This document shows positions 1 to 8,125 of a DNA stretch of 64,000 bases, one piece after another (within the stretch, counting starts at the first letter, position 1; every line of letters starts with the position of its first letter). The DNA comes from Bacillota bacterium (lineage in GTDB: Bacteria; Bacillota; Sulfobacillia; JAJYWN01): NCBI GenBank assembly GCA_021791495.1, contig JAJYWN010000078.1, forward strand, positions 67,499-131,498. The letters are read 5' to 3'. The notes beneath the pieces were generated by a model. The model worked only from the letters and a program-made list of their open reading frames with translations, did not search any database and was not told the DNA's origin. Both the position numbers and the translations under genes were made by a program.

Positions 1-143
1 ACACCTTGTTCATGGCCGTGTCGAGCTTCATCTGGTTCAGGACGGGTCGGTGGAAGCAGGTTACGGTCTAGAAAGTCGAACGTTACTGAACCTCTCGGCT
101 GCGGGACCGGCTTGCGCGGCATGGCGCTTCAGGAGTATAGTCA

Positions 144-155
144 ATGTAGATACAT
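144..155. promoter_or_regulatory. Palindrome upstream of mazEF (candidate operator)
   Basis: ATGTA-GA-TACAT is a perfect 5-bp inverted repeat with a 2-bp spacer. It sits just before the antitoxin start and after a TATAGT hexamer at 134-139. Toxin-antitoxin operons of this family are usually autorepressed through such palindromes. Operator function is inferred from position only. Confidence 0.35.
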
Positions 156-156
156 C

Positions 157-411
157 ATGAAGGTGACCAGGTTGAGACTTACGATCCAGAAGTGGGGTAA
201 TAGCTTGGCCCTCAGACTTCCTAAAGCCCTGGCAAAGGATTTGGGCCTTGAGGCAGGATCGGCCGTTGAGGTCCGGTCTGATGGTAACGAGATCACCATC
301 CGGCGCGCGGCCGTCAAGTGCGCCCTTGAGGACATGGTCCTGCAGATATCGGAGTCGAACCGCCACAGCGAGATAGAGGTCAAGCCCGTGCGGGGCAAGG
401 AGGCCTGGTGA
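157..411 (+). CDS. mazE: MazE-family antitoxin (AbrB/SpoVT-like)
   Basis: An 84-aa protein with the swapped-hairpin AbrB-type DNA-binding core: IQKWGNSLALRLPKALAKDL followed by a GLEAGSAVEV segment, which is the typical MazE/PemI pattern near the N-terminus. The C-terminal half should wrap the toxin. It lies one base upstream of the mazF-like gene, so the two form an operon. ATG 157 is given as the start. A TTG at 172 preceded by AAGGTG six bases upstream is an equally good start and would remove five residues. The palindrome at 144-155 suggests autoregulation. Family assignment is secure; toxin pairing is inferred from adjacency. Confidence 0.85.
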   Translation: MKVTRLRLTIQKWGNSLALRLPKALAKDLGLEAGSAVEVRSDGNEITIRRAAVKCALEDMVLQISESNRHSEIEVKPVRGKEAW

Positions 412-412
412 G

Positions 413-745
413 GTGCGGGTGTTCGTGCCGGACCGGGGAGATGTGGTCTGGCTATGGTTCAGTCCACAGGCGGGTCATGAGCAGTCCGGGAGAAGACCCG
501 CGCTGACTATCTCGCCTCGGGTCTATAATGAAGCGGCCGGTCTGGCTCTCTTCTGTCCCCTGACTTCGAAGGCCAAGGGTTACCCGTTTGAGGTGGCCAT
601 TCCCCCCGGGGTGGAAGTCGGCGGGGTCGTTCTGGCCGACCAGGTCAAGAGCTTGGATTGGGAAATCAGGCAGGCCGAGTACGCCCTGACATTACCTGAG
701 CCCGTGGTTTCCGAAGTCTTGGAGAAGGTCCGAGCCCTAATCTGA
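413..745 (+). CDS. mazF: MazF-family mRNA interferase toxin
   Basis: A 110-aa protein with the PemK/MazF fold signature: N-terminal RGDVVWLWFSPQAGHEQSG with the catalytic-type Arg, then RRPALTISP, and later PLTSKAKGYPFEV and a VLADQVKSLDW strand that supplies the usual conserved residues. Members cleave mRNA at short sequence motifs when released from the antitoxin. The start is GTG 413, two bases after the antitoxin stop, with GGCAAGGAGG at 395-403 as ribosome binding site. Full length, no disruption seen. Confidence 0.88.
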   Translation: MRVFVPDRGDVVWLWFSPQAGHEQSGRRPALTISPRVYNEAAGLALFCPLTSKAKGYPFEVAIPPGVEVGGVVLADQVKSLDWEIRQAEYALTLPEPVVSEVLEKVRALI

Positions 746-793
746 GCGCGAGGTGCTCGGCGAACCGCGGGGACGGGCACCAGCCTCTGTTCC

Positions 794-1840
794 TCACCGA
801 ACGTTGTCATCCAGGAAGCCCGCCACTTTGGCCGCATAGGCCTCCGGGTTCACCTCGTAGCTGTGGGTATGGTGCGTACCGGATACAAGCCAGAGCTGAA
901 CCACCGGGCCGCCGGCAGCGGTCGTTCCGGAGGAGGTGGTAGAGACCGCGGCCGCGGCCGTGGCCAGAAGCTTCTCGCTCTCGGCCGCCGGGATGACCCG
1001 GTCCCCGGTGGCGTGGATTAGCAGCACTGGACGTGATGCCAATCGGCCGATGGCTTCGACCGGGCGGACCGTCCGCTCGTCGGAGCGGGTGGCCCACCGA
1101 TACCAGAGAAGGGCGTACTCAGCGTAGGCGCGGCCCAAGTGGCTGCGGGCCATTACCTGGGCTTCAAGATACTCGTGCAAGTCGGTGAGAGCCGAATCCG
1201 CTACGACGGCATCCACCCCGGGATCACCGGCAGCCACCAGCAGAGAGGCGGTGGCTCCGATGCTGAAGCCCATGAGCCCGATATGCTGCGCCCCACGGGC
1301 TCGGGCGTACCGGATGGCCCCGGCCACGTCCCACTGTTCACGGGCCCCAAGGGTCACCGGCCCGCCTCCACTTTTCCCCTGGCCGCGTAGATCGAAAAGC
1401 AGGACATCGAAACCCCTCTCACGGAGAACTTGGGCCAGCGGCAACCCGCGCCCGTGGACCAGTCGGTCGTTTCTGAACCCGTGGGAGATGATGACGGTCC
1501 GACCTTGCGGGGTTGGGGAGGGGAGGTACCAGCCGGAAAGGTGGGCACCATCTATCGCACTGGGGAAGGAGACATCCTCGTAAGGGGGTACCGGCAGCCG
1601 CGAGCCCGATGGCGGATTGGGCTGGCCGATGGGGTACGCGATGAAGAAAGCGCAGGCGGCCGGCGCGAACAGGAGGACGACCAATACTACGATCAATAGT
1701 AACGCCGACAAACGAAGGGCGCCGCGCGTCAGCCACCCGAGCTTTAGGATGGTTACCGGTGGCCCGTGGAGCCGGCGGTGGCCAGGCGGTAGTGAGAGCC
1801 GCCGGCCGCCGGGGGAGGAGCCCTCTGGGGCATAGCTCAT
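794..1840 (-). CDS. Membrane-anchored alpha/beta hydrolase
   Basis: A 348-aa protein with one strong transmembrane segment at about residues 43-68, so the catalytic domain is probably outside or membrane-facing. The hydrolase core shows the oxyanion-region SHGFRNDR near 119, the nucleophile elbow GFSIGA (Ser193), a candidate acid Asp280 in HATGDRVIP and a candidate His at about 323 in the GTHHTHS stretch. Its start overlaps the stop of the upstream DUF2238 gene by 4 bases, so the two are translationally coupled. Substrate is unknown; it resembles BAAT/lysophospholipase-like serine hydrolases. Confidence 0.8.
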   Translation of the reverse strand: MSYAPEGSSPGGRRLSLPPGHRRLHGPPVTILKLGWLTRGALRLSALLLIVVLVVLLFAPAACAFFIAYPIGQPNPPSGSRLPVPPYEDVSFPSAIDGAHLSGWYLPSPTPQGRTVIISHGFRNDRLVHGRGLPLAQVLRERGFDVLLFDLRGQGKSGGGPVTLGAREQWDVAGAIRYARARGAQHIGLMGFSIGATASLLVAAGDPGVDAVVADSALTDLHEYLEAQVMARSHLGRAYAEYALLWYRWATRSDERTVRPVEAIGRLASRPVLLIHATGDRVIPAAESEKLLATAAAAVSTTSSGTTAAGGPVVQLWLVSGTHHTHSYEVNPEAYAAKVAGFLDDNVR

Positions 1841-2568
1841 AGCTGCGCCGTGACTCGGTTGTCGCGTTGTGACCGTCCGGAATTACGGGATAGGCGCCCC
1901 CGGACCCAATGGTCCCGGACCAGGATGCCGGCGACGGCGACCAGCGTTCCGCACAGATTGGCCAGGAGGTCCTGTAGGTTATTGTCGTAGCCGCCCACGT
2001 CGGGCAGACTGACCAGCTTGGTCCCGATGTACTCCGTGATCTCCACCAGGCTGCACACGCCCATGACGATGAGAATCATCAGGAATAGGGCGAAAGGCCT
2101 GTCAGCCCGGCCCAGTTCCAGACCGGGCCACAACCACCGCAACCCCGCCAGACCAACGGCCGCGAAGTAGAAATGTAGCAGTTTGTCATACCGGAGCAAC
2201 TGGCTGAACCAGGGAGGCAAGGGCACGCCCGATACCAGGTAGGTGTCGTACAGCCTGGTCCCGTGCACGAAGAAGCTGCCCCCAACCAAATGGGCTATGA
2301 TGGCTACCTCGAGCAGGGTCAGAAGCCACATGGGCAGGTCGAAACGGCGCAGTACCCGCCAGACGGCAAGCATCCCAGCAGCCTGTAGCAACACCAGCAG
2401 CATGTAGATGTAGAACTCCAGGTGCCGCCAGCGGTAGCCGAAAAGAATGACTAGGCTCCACAGGACGAAGTTCCCAGCTATGAATTGGTCGAAAGGAGCC
2501 CATCTGGGCCCCGCCCGTCCGGTGCTTCGACCCGTGCGGTTTTCCATTGGCTGTGACGCCGCCCTCAC
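1837..2568 (-). CDS. DUF2238 (YjdF-like) integral membrane protein
   Basis: A 243-aa polytopic protein with about six hydrophobic segments. The family hallmark is visible: RYDKLLHFYFAAVGL in mid-protein and, near the C-terminus, LVEITEYIGTKL then PDVGGYDNNLQDLLANLCGT, which matches the acidic/His pattern of DUF2238. No biochemical role is established for the family. The gene is followed with a 4-base overlap by the alpha/beta hydrolase and is 3 bases downstream of the single-pass protein at 2572-3381, so the three are likely one leftward transcription unit. Confidence 0.75.
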   Translation of the reverse strand: MRAASQPMENRTGRSTGRAGPRWAPFDQFIAGNFVLWSLVILFGYRWRHLEFYIYMLLVLLQAAGMLAVWRVLRRFDLPMWLLTLLEVAIIAHLVGGSFFVHGTRLYDTYLVSGVPLPPWFSQLLRYDKLLHFYFAAVGLAGLRWLWPGLELGRADRPFALFLMILIVMGVCSLVEITEYIGTKLVSLPDVGGYDNNLQDLLANLCGTLVAVAGILVRDHWVRGRLSRNSGRSQRDNRVTAQL

Positions 2569-2571
2569 CCG

Positions 2572-3381
2572 TTACTGGATTGGGATGCGCCGGAACTCCT
2601 TGGGCCAGGTACCCCTGAAATGCACCTTGCCGTCCTGGAAAGAGATCTCCTGGATCGAAAGACCGGGGATGGCGCGGAGCCGGTCGTTCACATACTGGTT
2701 GGCCTGTTTCTCGACCTCGGCATTGACCACGGAGGCTGGAATCGTCACCCGCCCGATCTGCAGGGCCTGAATATCGGTGCGGACCTGGTTCGACCCGGCC
2801 ACCGTAATCTTCCCTTTCACATACACCGGCAGTTCGTCGGGCAGCACCGCCGGCAGGTAACGCATCACGCCCGTGGGCACTTCGCCGTCCCGCCGGATAT
2901 TGAAGGTACTGGTCTTGACCAGCATCGCAGCCTCCAGGGTACCGTCCTTGCTGATCTTCACCTGAGCGTCCTTCACCGCCCAGAAAGCGACATGGTTGAA
3001 GTTCAGAAGGGCCGAGATTTCGCTTTCGGTGAAGTCCTGGTTAATGGCCACTTGCCCCGAATAAACCTTACGGTACTTGGCGGGGTCCGTGGCGGCAGGT
3101 TGGTTATCCAGGCGGATGCCCAGCTTCTGAAGCATCGCGGTGGACTGCGCCGCCGTGGACTTCACCCCAAGGTTCACCGGCTTATCTGCCCCAACCACCT
3201 TGGCCAAGCCCGGCACGAACCCAGACCGCGCGACGAACCAGAAGACCAGAAGAACCACGAGCGAGAACAGCAGCAAAATAACCTTCCCGACACTGATCCG
3301 TTTCTTCCGGGGTTGAACCGGTATTCCAGTCTGCGCGTCCACGACTTTTCCTCCCCAAGCCCGCCTCGTCCGGAACTTCAA
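2572..3381 (-). CDS. Single-pass membrane protein of unknown function
   Basis: A 269-aa protein with a basic cytoplasmic N-terminus of about 30 residues, one transmembrane segment at about 31-52, and an extracytoplasmic domain rich in beta-strand-like stretches. The end is distinctive: TIPASVVNAEVEKQANQY, then LRAIPGLSIQEISF and DGKVHFRGTWPKEF. This is the layout of secreted lipid-binding-like or DUF2993-like domains, but I do not recognise a specific family. It is the first gene of the probable three-gene leftward unit with DUF2238 and the hydrolase. Confidence 0.65.
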   Translation of the reverse strand: MKFRTRRAWGGKVVDAQTGIPVQPRKKRISVGKVILLLFSLVVLLVFWFVARSGFVPGLAKVVGADKPVNLGVKSTAAQSTAMLQKLGIRLDNQPAATDPAKYRKVYSGQVAINQDFTESEISALLNFNHVAFWAVKDAQVKISKDGTLEAAMLVKTSTFNIRRDGEVPTGVMRYLPAVLPDELPVYVKGKITVAGSNQVRTDIQALQIGRVTIPASVVNAEVEKQANQYVNDRLRAIPGLSIQEISFQDGKVHFRGTWPKEFRRIPIQ

Positions 3382-3460
3382 GGTCAGTCTATGGCAGGCA
3401 CGACGGGTCCGGAACTACCCCTAAGGGGAGGATTGCGGTGTTACCAGGCTTGCGTGGATG

Positions 3461-4891
3461 TCACCCGTCCTTCACCCCGGCGGAGGGACCTCCGGTCGCC
3501 AGCCGGGAGAGCAGCTGTCGGCGGTTGGCCACTCCTGACTTGCGCAGGACGTTCCGTACATGAAACTTGACCGTATGTCTGGAGATGACGAGCTTGGATG
3601 CGATTTCGTGGTCGGTGGCGCCGGCGGCGAGCAAAGCGTACACCTTGCGCTCGGTCGGTGTAAGCTGGGACAGCAAAACACCCACGTGTTTGTCTTGCCG
3701 TCCCGCGGCCGGCTGGGGAGCGGAGGGTGACGAGGCTAAGGGCGGCGAGGGCAGGTGAATGGGCTCGAAGGCGGGATGGTCAGACGCAGGGGCATAACGG
3801 AAGACCACCGGGATAACCAAGAAGATCAAAGCAGCGCCAAGTAGAAAGAAGGTACTCCCCGGCCCAGTCCGGTCCGGAGCAGCCACGCCGGCACCGACAT
3901 TGGCCAGCCCGATCAGGAAGAGGGAAGCGCCGAGACCGGTTCCAAGGCTCCGCCGACCGCCGAAAACCTGCGCCACATATCCCAGACGGTCCCAGAAGAA
4001 GAGATCCCCGGCCGCCAACCCCACGAGCAGAACGGCCCGAGAAGCGAGAGCGGCCCCCGCCCCCGGAAACCCCGAGGCCGCCAACAACAACCCGAAGCCC
4101 AAAGCGCTCAAGGAGTACACGGCCAGCCAGCCGCTTTGTCCCCGACGTACTGACCCGAAAAAGGCCAGTATCGCAGCGGCATAGATGATGGCTTCCAGGC
4201 TTGGCTGCCAGGGCCACAGCGAGGGCATGGAAGCCGATAGGGTGTTGTACCAGATTCCACCCACGAAGTAATCGGCCATGGCGAAAGCTGCTATGGCAAT
4301 CACCACTTCACGTACCTTCAGCGGCGATACCCGACGCGGCGGTGGCCAGCCGGGTGCCAGCGAAAGTCTGGTAAGAATGAAGCCGAAGGCCAGTGGCAGC
4401 ATGGACAAGGCTGCCAGTAACGCCGCGGACGGGACACCCAGGGGGATGCCCGTCAGCGCTACTACCACATTGGCGCCGGCCATGGCGATGGCCAAGGATG
4501 AGAGGCGGTGTCCACAGGCCATCCAGACCTCCACCCATGCCAACACCAGGACCGCGGCCGTGAAGCCTATTCCCGCCATGAGGGCGAAGACCACTGGGGG
4601 CGCGGCGCTCCGGGCGGACAAAAAGGCCAGGGTCAGCCCCGTTAACAGCATTCCCGTCCCGGCTGTGAGCCGGCGCAACGCCTCACTCTTTAATGGAAGC
4701 CAGGGCAGGAGCAAGAGCCCCGCCCCATGTGCAAACACGAAGACCAGACCTGCTTGTGGGGCCGACTCTCCGGCCGTGGAGAAGAGAAGGGGTCCGAACA
4801 TGGGGAAGGATAGCAGCCATCCGAACAAACAGGCCAGTGTCAGACCAGCCCGCACTGCCGGTTGCCGAAGCAATCCGCTCGCTGTCGTCAT
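3461..4891 (-). CDS. LuxR-type regulator with multi-pass membrane N-terminus
   Basis: A 476-aa protein. Residues about 1-385 are a chain of roughly 12 hydrophobic helices resembling an MFS-type transporter. Residues about 410-465 are a classical LuxR/GerE helix-turn-helix: LTPTERKVYALLAAGATDHEIASKLVISRHTVKFHVRNVLRK, including the invariant T-E and H-T-V-K positions. Similar transporter-LuxR fusions occur in Bacillota and Actinobacteria. A membrane-tethered sensor-regulator that responds to a ligand or membrane state is likely, but the signal is unknown. It is transcribed divergently from yaiI, leaving about 150 bases for both promoters. Confidence 0.85.
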   Translation of the reverse strand: MTTASGLLRQPAVRAGLTLACLFGWLLSFPMFGPLLFSTAGESAPQAGLVFVFAHGAGLLLLPWLPLKSEALRRLTAGTGMLLTGLTLAFLSARSAAPPVVFALMAGIGFTAAVLVLAWVEVWMACGHRLSSLAIAMAGANVVVALTGIPLGVPSAALLAALSMLPLAFGFILTRLSLAPGWPPPRRVSPLKVREVVIAIAAFAMADYFVGGIWYNTLSASMPSLWPWQPSLEAIIYAAAILAFFGSVRRGQSGWLAVYSLSALGFGLLLAASGFPGAGAALASRAVLLVGLAAGDLFFWDRLGYVAQVFGGRRSLGTGLGASLFLIGLANVGAGVAAPDRTGPGSTFFLLGAALIFLVIPVVFRYAPASDHPAFEPIHLPSPPLASSPSAPQPAAGRQDKHVGVLLSQLTPTERKVYALLAAGATDHEIASKLVISRHTVKFHVRNVLRKSGVANRRQLLSRLATGGPSAGVKDG

Positions 4892-5045
4892 GGTGGTTCA
4901 CCCTCGAGTCGATGGATGGCTTTGGGCCTTTCGCCATCCCAGAGTCCCTTCCCTGCACCTTAAGGCCACTGAGGGTTCAGTTGGAGTCATGCCAGGAGAC
5001 GAAGAGAGCGCGGAGGAATCATTAGGGTAGGGAGGCGGATGGGCT

Positions 5046-5492
5046 ATGAAGGTCTTGGTCGACGCGGACGCCTGCCCCCGGGGGGCCATGGAGGTCATCA
5101 GGCGCCTGCAGACATCTTTCGGCTTCGGCGTGGTGACCGTGGCCTCCTTTAACCACTGGTTGGAGTCGTGGGGCGCCGGTCACGAGCACGTGGTGGTGGG
5201 TGACGAGTCCCAGGCGACCGACCTGGCCGTGGCCAACCGGACTCAACGTGGGGATATTGTGGTGACCCAGGACTGGGGATTGGCGGCGCTGGCGCTGGGG
5301 CGAGGGGCCCGTGCTCTTGGTCCCGACGGCCGGATCTTCCGGACTGACAGCATCGAGCACCTGTTGGAAGAACGGGAGCTCAAGGCACGCTTTCGACGGG
5401 GAGGGGGACGCACCAGGGGACCTGCTGCCCGCGACTCCGCCGATGACCGGGCTTTTGAGGCAAGCTTGCGTCGGCTGCTGGAACGGGAGTGA
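5046..5492 (+). CDS. yaiI: YaiI/YqxD family protein (UPF0178, DUF188)
   Basis: A 148-aa protein starting MKVLVDADACPRGAMEVI, the family's acidic DADACP motif, followed by the second acidic motif in VVVGDESQATDLAVAN and GDIVVTQDWGLAALAL. The arrangement of conserved Asp residues is PIN-domain-like, so nuclease activity is suspected for the family but not proven. The basic Arg-rich tail (RFRRGGGRTRG) is usual. The start is supported by GGGAGG about 12 bases upstream. Full length. Confidence 0.9.
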   Translation: MKVLVDADACPRGAMEVIRRLQTSFGFGVVTVASFNHWLESWGAGHEHVVVGDESQATDLAVANRTQRGDIVVTQDWGLAALALGRGARALGPDGRIFRTDSIEHLLEERELKARFRRGGGRTRGPAARDSADDRAFEASLRRLLERE

Positions 5493-5587
5493 TTCCCAAT
5501 GGCCGCAGGGATGCGGGTTCCATGAAGCAGGCGTCGCAGGCGCAGTGCCGAACGCCGTGTGATTGAATGGTCTCGAACGGAGGAATC

Positions 5588-6457
5588 ATGCGCGTGACGG
5601 ACCCTGTTCTGTCGAAGATGAAGCTGCTTGCCAGCGGTTGGCAGACGGAGATTTATGATTTGGATGGCCGGCGAGCGCTGCGCGTTTTCCGGAGACTCGA
5701 AGATGAACCTCTTGCCAAGTACGAGATGGGCGTCATGCAGAGTCTCAAAGCCGCGGGGTTCAACGTGGCCCAAGTCTATGCATACCGGATGGTCGATGCC
5801 AGGCCGGCGCTGGAGGTGGAGTGGCTTTCAGGAGAGACGATGCTGGCTCGCATGAAGCGAGAGGTACTTAGATTGGGCCACCACGCCACGGCGCTGGCCC
5901 GACTGCATTGTGAGATCGGGGCTTTTGACGTTGATTTCCCACTGAACGATGCCAAGTCAGTGTCGTCGTACCTGATCGGACGGTCTAAGGTTCTGGATCA
6001 GTCACTGAAAGACTTCGTGTTACGTGTACTCGACGAAGTACCTGACGGGGCTTCCTTGTGTCATGGGGATTTCCATCCGGGCAACATAGTGGAGTCAAAC
6101 GACCGAATGTACGTTATCGACTGGGTCGGCGCTACCAAAGGCCTCTTCCTATCCGATATCGCTCGAACGTACCTCACGTTGAGTGGTGCTCCCCAACCTT
6201 CGGGAGCACCCGCAGCCCACCGACTGCTTGCCCGCGCTCTTGGGCGCACGGTAGCGCACACGTACCTGAAGACGGTTTACGGTATCCTCAAGCTCGACTG
6301 GGCTCAGTTTTCCAAATGGCTGGTAGTCTGTGGCGCGGAGCGTACTTCTTATGGGCTTCCCGCTGAGGAGGCACGCTTGGTGGGTTTTCTAAGAGACTCC
6401 CATAGGAAATGGAAAGAAGGATCGGTTCACCCAGAGAGGTGGTACCGGAGAATCTAG
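5588..6457 (+). CDS. Aminoglycoside phosphotransferase (APH)-fold kinase
   Basis: A 289-aa protein with the eukaryotic-like kinase fold. An N-terminal lobe (GWQTEIYDLDGRRALRVFRR) carries the nucleotide-binding Lys/Arg region. The catalytic loop LCHGDFHPGNIV and the metal-binding MYVIDWVGATKG follow in the second half. The start at 5588 is preferred over an upstream in-frame ATG at 5567 because CGGAGG precedes it by 5 bases. The family phosphorylates small molecules (antibiotics, choline, sugars and others). The substrate cannot be read from the sequence, and resistance should not be assumed. Confidence 0.8.
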   Translation: MRVTDPVLSKMKLLASGWQTEIYDLDGRRALRVFRRLEDEPLAKYEMGVMQSLKAAGFNVAQVYAYRMVDARPALEVEWLSGETMLARMKREVLRLGHHATALARLHCEIGAFDVDFPLNDAKSVSSYLIGRSKVLDQSLKDFVLRVLDEVPDGASLCHGDFHPGNIVESNDRMYVIDWVGATKGLFLSDIARTYLTLSGAPQPSGAPAAHRLLARALGRTVAHTYLKTVYGILKLDWAQFSKWLVVCGAERTSYGLPAEEARLVGFLRDSHRKWKEGSVHPERWYRRI

Positions 6458-6581
6458 GGTTGGCCGCCTGCTGCCAGAAGGAAAGCTTGGTGTTGGGATC
6501 CGGGGATTGGGCCGAACTGGCGCTGACACCAGAGTGACACCAGAGTGCGGGTAGCCATAGACGCAATTGGGAGGTTTCAGT

Positions 6582-7322
6582 GTGCTAAGGAGACTGTTCG
6601 GTGGAAGAAATGACAAGGCAAGGGTCAAGTATGCGGCAGGCACGGATGTCGAAGTGGCTCCAGTGCTATACGCGGAGGAGATTGAAGCCCACTTTGATCG
6701 GATATTCCCTGGACGAACCACTAGTGTTTTCCATGAGATTGTCTCCGACATCGTTCACATAGATGTTCACTTCATGGAGCCGACCGACGAAGATCCCGTC
6801 AGAGTCCTTCACACTACGGGCATGAGCGACCTACCTATGACTATTCCAGCGGCCCTGAAGAAGGAGCGGCAGAGTCTGGAGAGAGCTGAGTTAGTGATCA
6901 TCCTCCCTGGGTCATGGCCGATTGACTCTGGGGCGTTAGAGGACGAGAGACATTACTGGCCAGTAAGACTTCTGAAGCAGCTGGCAAGGTACCCACACGA
7001 GTACCATTCCTGGCTCGGTCACGGACACACAGTGCAGAACTCAGACGGCGAACCATATGCGGAAGACATCAAGTTCAACGGGGCGGTTCTGAGCGCATTG
7101 AAAGGGGAGATAGGCCTAATCCCGACAAGAGACCGAAGCCTCATTAACGTATATGGTGTTGTTCCGTTGTACCAAGAGGAAATGGACTTCAAACGGCAAT
7201 TCGGTATCGAGCCCTTGTTCGAGAAGCTGTCGGAGGTCGAAGAGGGTATGTTTTTGGTCAACCCGTCAAGGAAGAACGTCTGCGCCAACGGAACCGAAAC
7301 CGGAAGGCACCCAGACCTATAA
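6582..7322 (+). CDS. Suppressor-of-fused (SUFU) domain protein
   Basis: A 246-aa protein. HFDRIFPGRTTSVFHEIVSD, then IDVHFMEPTDEDPVRVLHTTGMSDLPM, and WPIDSGALEDERHYWPVRLLKQLARYPHEYHSWLGHGHTV match the bacterial SUFU-like domain, which in bacteria is often an immunity or accessory protein of unknown partner. GTG 6582 with GGGAGG seven bases upstream is chosen over an in-frame TTG at 6567. The gene ends 25 bases before a hairpin shared with the tRNA cluster. No toxin or secretion gene is adjacent, so an immunity role has no contextual support here. Confidence 0.75.
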   Translation: MLRRLFGGRNDKARVKYAAGTDVEVAPVLYAEEIEAHFDRIFPGRTTSVFHEIVSDIVHIDVHFMEPTDEDPVRVLHTTGMSDLPMTIPAALKKERQSLERAELVIILPGSWPIDSGALEDERHYWPVRLLKQLARYPHEYHSWLGHGHTVQNSDGEPYAEDIKFNGAVLSALKGEIGLIPTRDRSLINVYGVVPLYQEEMDFKRQFGIEPLFEKLSEVEEGMFLVNPSRKNVCANGTETGRHPDL

Positions 7323-7324
7323 GG

Positions 7325-7357
7325 GAAGGCACCCACTCCTATGAGAGGGGTGCCTTC
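7325..7357. terminator. Bidirectional hairpin between SUFU gene and tRNA-Leu
   Basis: GAAGGCACCC at 7325-7334 pairs perfectly with GGGTGCCTTC at 7348-7357. It lies just after the rightward SUFU gene and just downstream of the leftward tRNA-Leu, so it can terminate both. T-runs are short on both sides, so termination strength is uncertain. Confidence 0.6.
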
Positions 7358-7367
7358 TTCCTACGTG

Positions 7368-7452
7368 TGCCGGGAGCCGGGTTTGAACCGGCACGGGCTT
7401 TGGGCCCGTCGGATTTTAAGTCCGATGCGTCTGCCAATTCCGCCATCCCGGC
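7368..7452 (-). tRNA. tRNA-Leu (TAA)
   Basis: Leftward 85-base tRNA with a 7-bp acceptor (GCCGGGA/TCCCGGC), a long variable arm, T-loop GGTTCAAACCC and an anticodon loop giving TAA. The discriminator base is A. CCA is not encoded. It is the last gene of the leftward tRNA cluster. Confidence 0.93.
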
Positions 7453-7491
7453 AAGACACGTCACGGAAAACTCCTACACTCAATGATAACC

Positions 7492-7521
7492 GAAACCCGA
7501 GGTTTTGGGACCTCGGGTTTC
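7492..7521. terminator. Hairpin between tRNA-Cys and tRNA-Leu
   Basis: GAAACCCGAGG and CCTCGGGTTTC form an 11-bp stem in the 78-base spacer between the two tRNA genes. On the minus strand no long T-run follows, so it may be a processing or stability hairpin rather than a terminator. Confidence 0.4.
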
Positions 7522-7530
7522 GCTGTCTTG

Positions 7531-7601
7531 AGGCGACACCCGGATTCGAACCGGGGGTAAAGGATTTGCAGTCCTCTGCCTTACCACTTGGCTATGTCGC
7601 C
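7531..7601 (-). tRNA. tRNA-Cys (GCA)
   Basis: 71-base leftward tRNA with acceptor GGCGACA paired to TGTCGCC and discriminator U, as is typical for tRNA-Cys. The anticodon loop gives GCA. CCA is not encoded. It has its own promoter at 7636-7665. Confidence 0.93.
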
Positions 7602-7635
7602 GTGCCGCTGCCTTTGCACCGCCTGTTGCTTTTCA

Positions 7636-7665
7636 ATTATATGCGGCGGCAAAGAGGGGAGTCAA
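7636..7665 (-). promoter_or_regulatory. Sigma-A-type promoter for tRNA-Cys/Leu
   Basis: Read on the minus strand: TTGACT at 7665-7660, an 18-base spacer and a perfect TATAAT at 7641-7636, 34 bases upstream of tRNA-Cys. It is a near-consensus housekeeping promoter placed directly after the terminator of the upstream tRNA group. Confidence 0.75.
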
Positions 7666-7704
7666 GAAAACGAAACCGGACGGGCTTTTAGCAGCCCGCC
7701 CGGT
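7666..7704 (-). terminator. Terminator after tRNA-Gly
   Basis: On the minus strand AACCGGGCGGGCT pairs with AGCCCGTCCGGTT (one G-U pair), followed by a T-rich stretch TTTCGTTTTC. It closes the Val-Asp-Phe-Gly transcript before the next promoter. Confidence 0.75.
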
Positions 7705-7712
7705 TCGTCTTG

Positions 7713-7784
7713 AGCGGAAGACGGGATTCGAACCCGCGACCCTCGCCTTGGCAAGGCGATGCTCTACCACTGAGCCACTTCCGC
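7713..7784 (-). tRNA. tRNA-Gly (GCC)
   Basis: 72-base leftward tRNA with acceptor GCGGAAG/CTTCCGC, D-arm GGCTCAGTGGTAGAGC, anticodon stem CGCCTTGCCAAGGCG giving GCC, and discriminator U. CCA is not encoded. Confidence 0.94.
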
Positions 7785-7792
7785 GTGTGCTG

Positions 7793-7865
7793 TGGCGCAG
7801 GCCAGAGTTGAACTGGCGACACAGGGATTTTCAGTCCCCTGCTCTACCAACTGAGCTACCGCGCC
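7793..7865 (-). tRNA. tRNA-Phe (GAA)
   Basis: 73-base leftward tRNA with D-arm TAGCTCAGTTGGTAGAGCA, anticodon arm GGGGACTGAAAATCCC giving GAA, a T-arm with loop GTTCAACTC, and discriminator A. The acceptor contains one G-U pair. CCA is not encoded. Confidence 0.93.
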
Positions 7866-7872
7866 ATATTTA

Positions 7873-7950
7873 TGGCGGAGACGACGGGATTCGAACCCGC
7901 GATCTTGTGCGTGACAGGCACATATGTTAGGCCAGCTACACCACGTCTCC
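7873..7950 (-). tRNA. tRNA-Asp (GTC)
   Basis: 78-base leftward tRNA including an encoded CCA (TGG on the plus strand at 7873-7875). Acceptor GGAGACG/CGTCTCC, anticodon arm GTGCCTGTCACGCAC giving GTC, discriminator G. Confidence 0.93.
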
Positions 7951-7969
7951 ACGTATTAACCCTCAAGGC

Positions 7970-8045
7970 TGGTGGGCGAAACAGGGCTCGAACCTGTGAC
8001 CCCATGCGTGTAAAGCATGTGCTCTGCCAGCTGAGCTATTCGCCC
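7970..8045 (-). tRNA. tRNA-Val (TAC)
   Basis: 76-base leftward tRNA including encoded CCA. Acceptor GGGCGAA, D-arm TAGCTCAGCTGGCAGAGC, anticodon arm CATGCTTTACACGCATG giving TAC, discriminator A. It is the first gene of the cluster. Confidence 0.93.
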
Positions 8046-8125
8046 TGGTATGCCATGATTGCTGTTTGTCAAAGTGCTCATCGCGGCAGGTCCATGATTC
8101 TTCTGGAGCCTGAAGCGCAAGTACT

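Noticed and set aside
4278..5030. Open frame opposite the LuxR-transporter gene
   Set aside because: Arg/Pro/Ala-rich shadow of the minus-strand gene with no plausible start signal.
5588..6457. Calling the APH-fold kinase an antibiotic-resistance gene
   Set aside because: The HGDFHPGN and IDW motifs define only the kinase fold; substrate-specific residues cannot be judged and the context is housekeeping.
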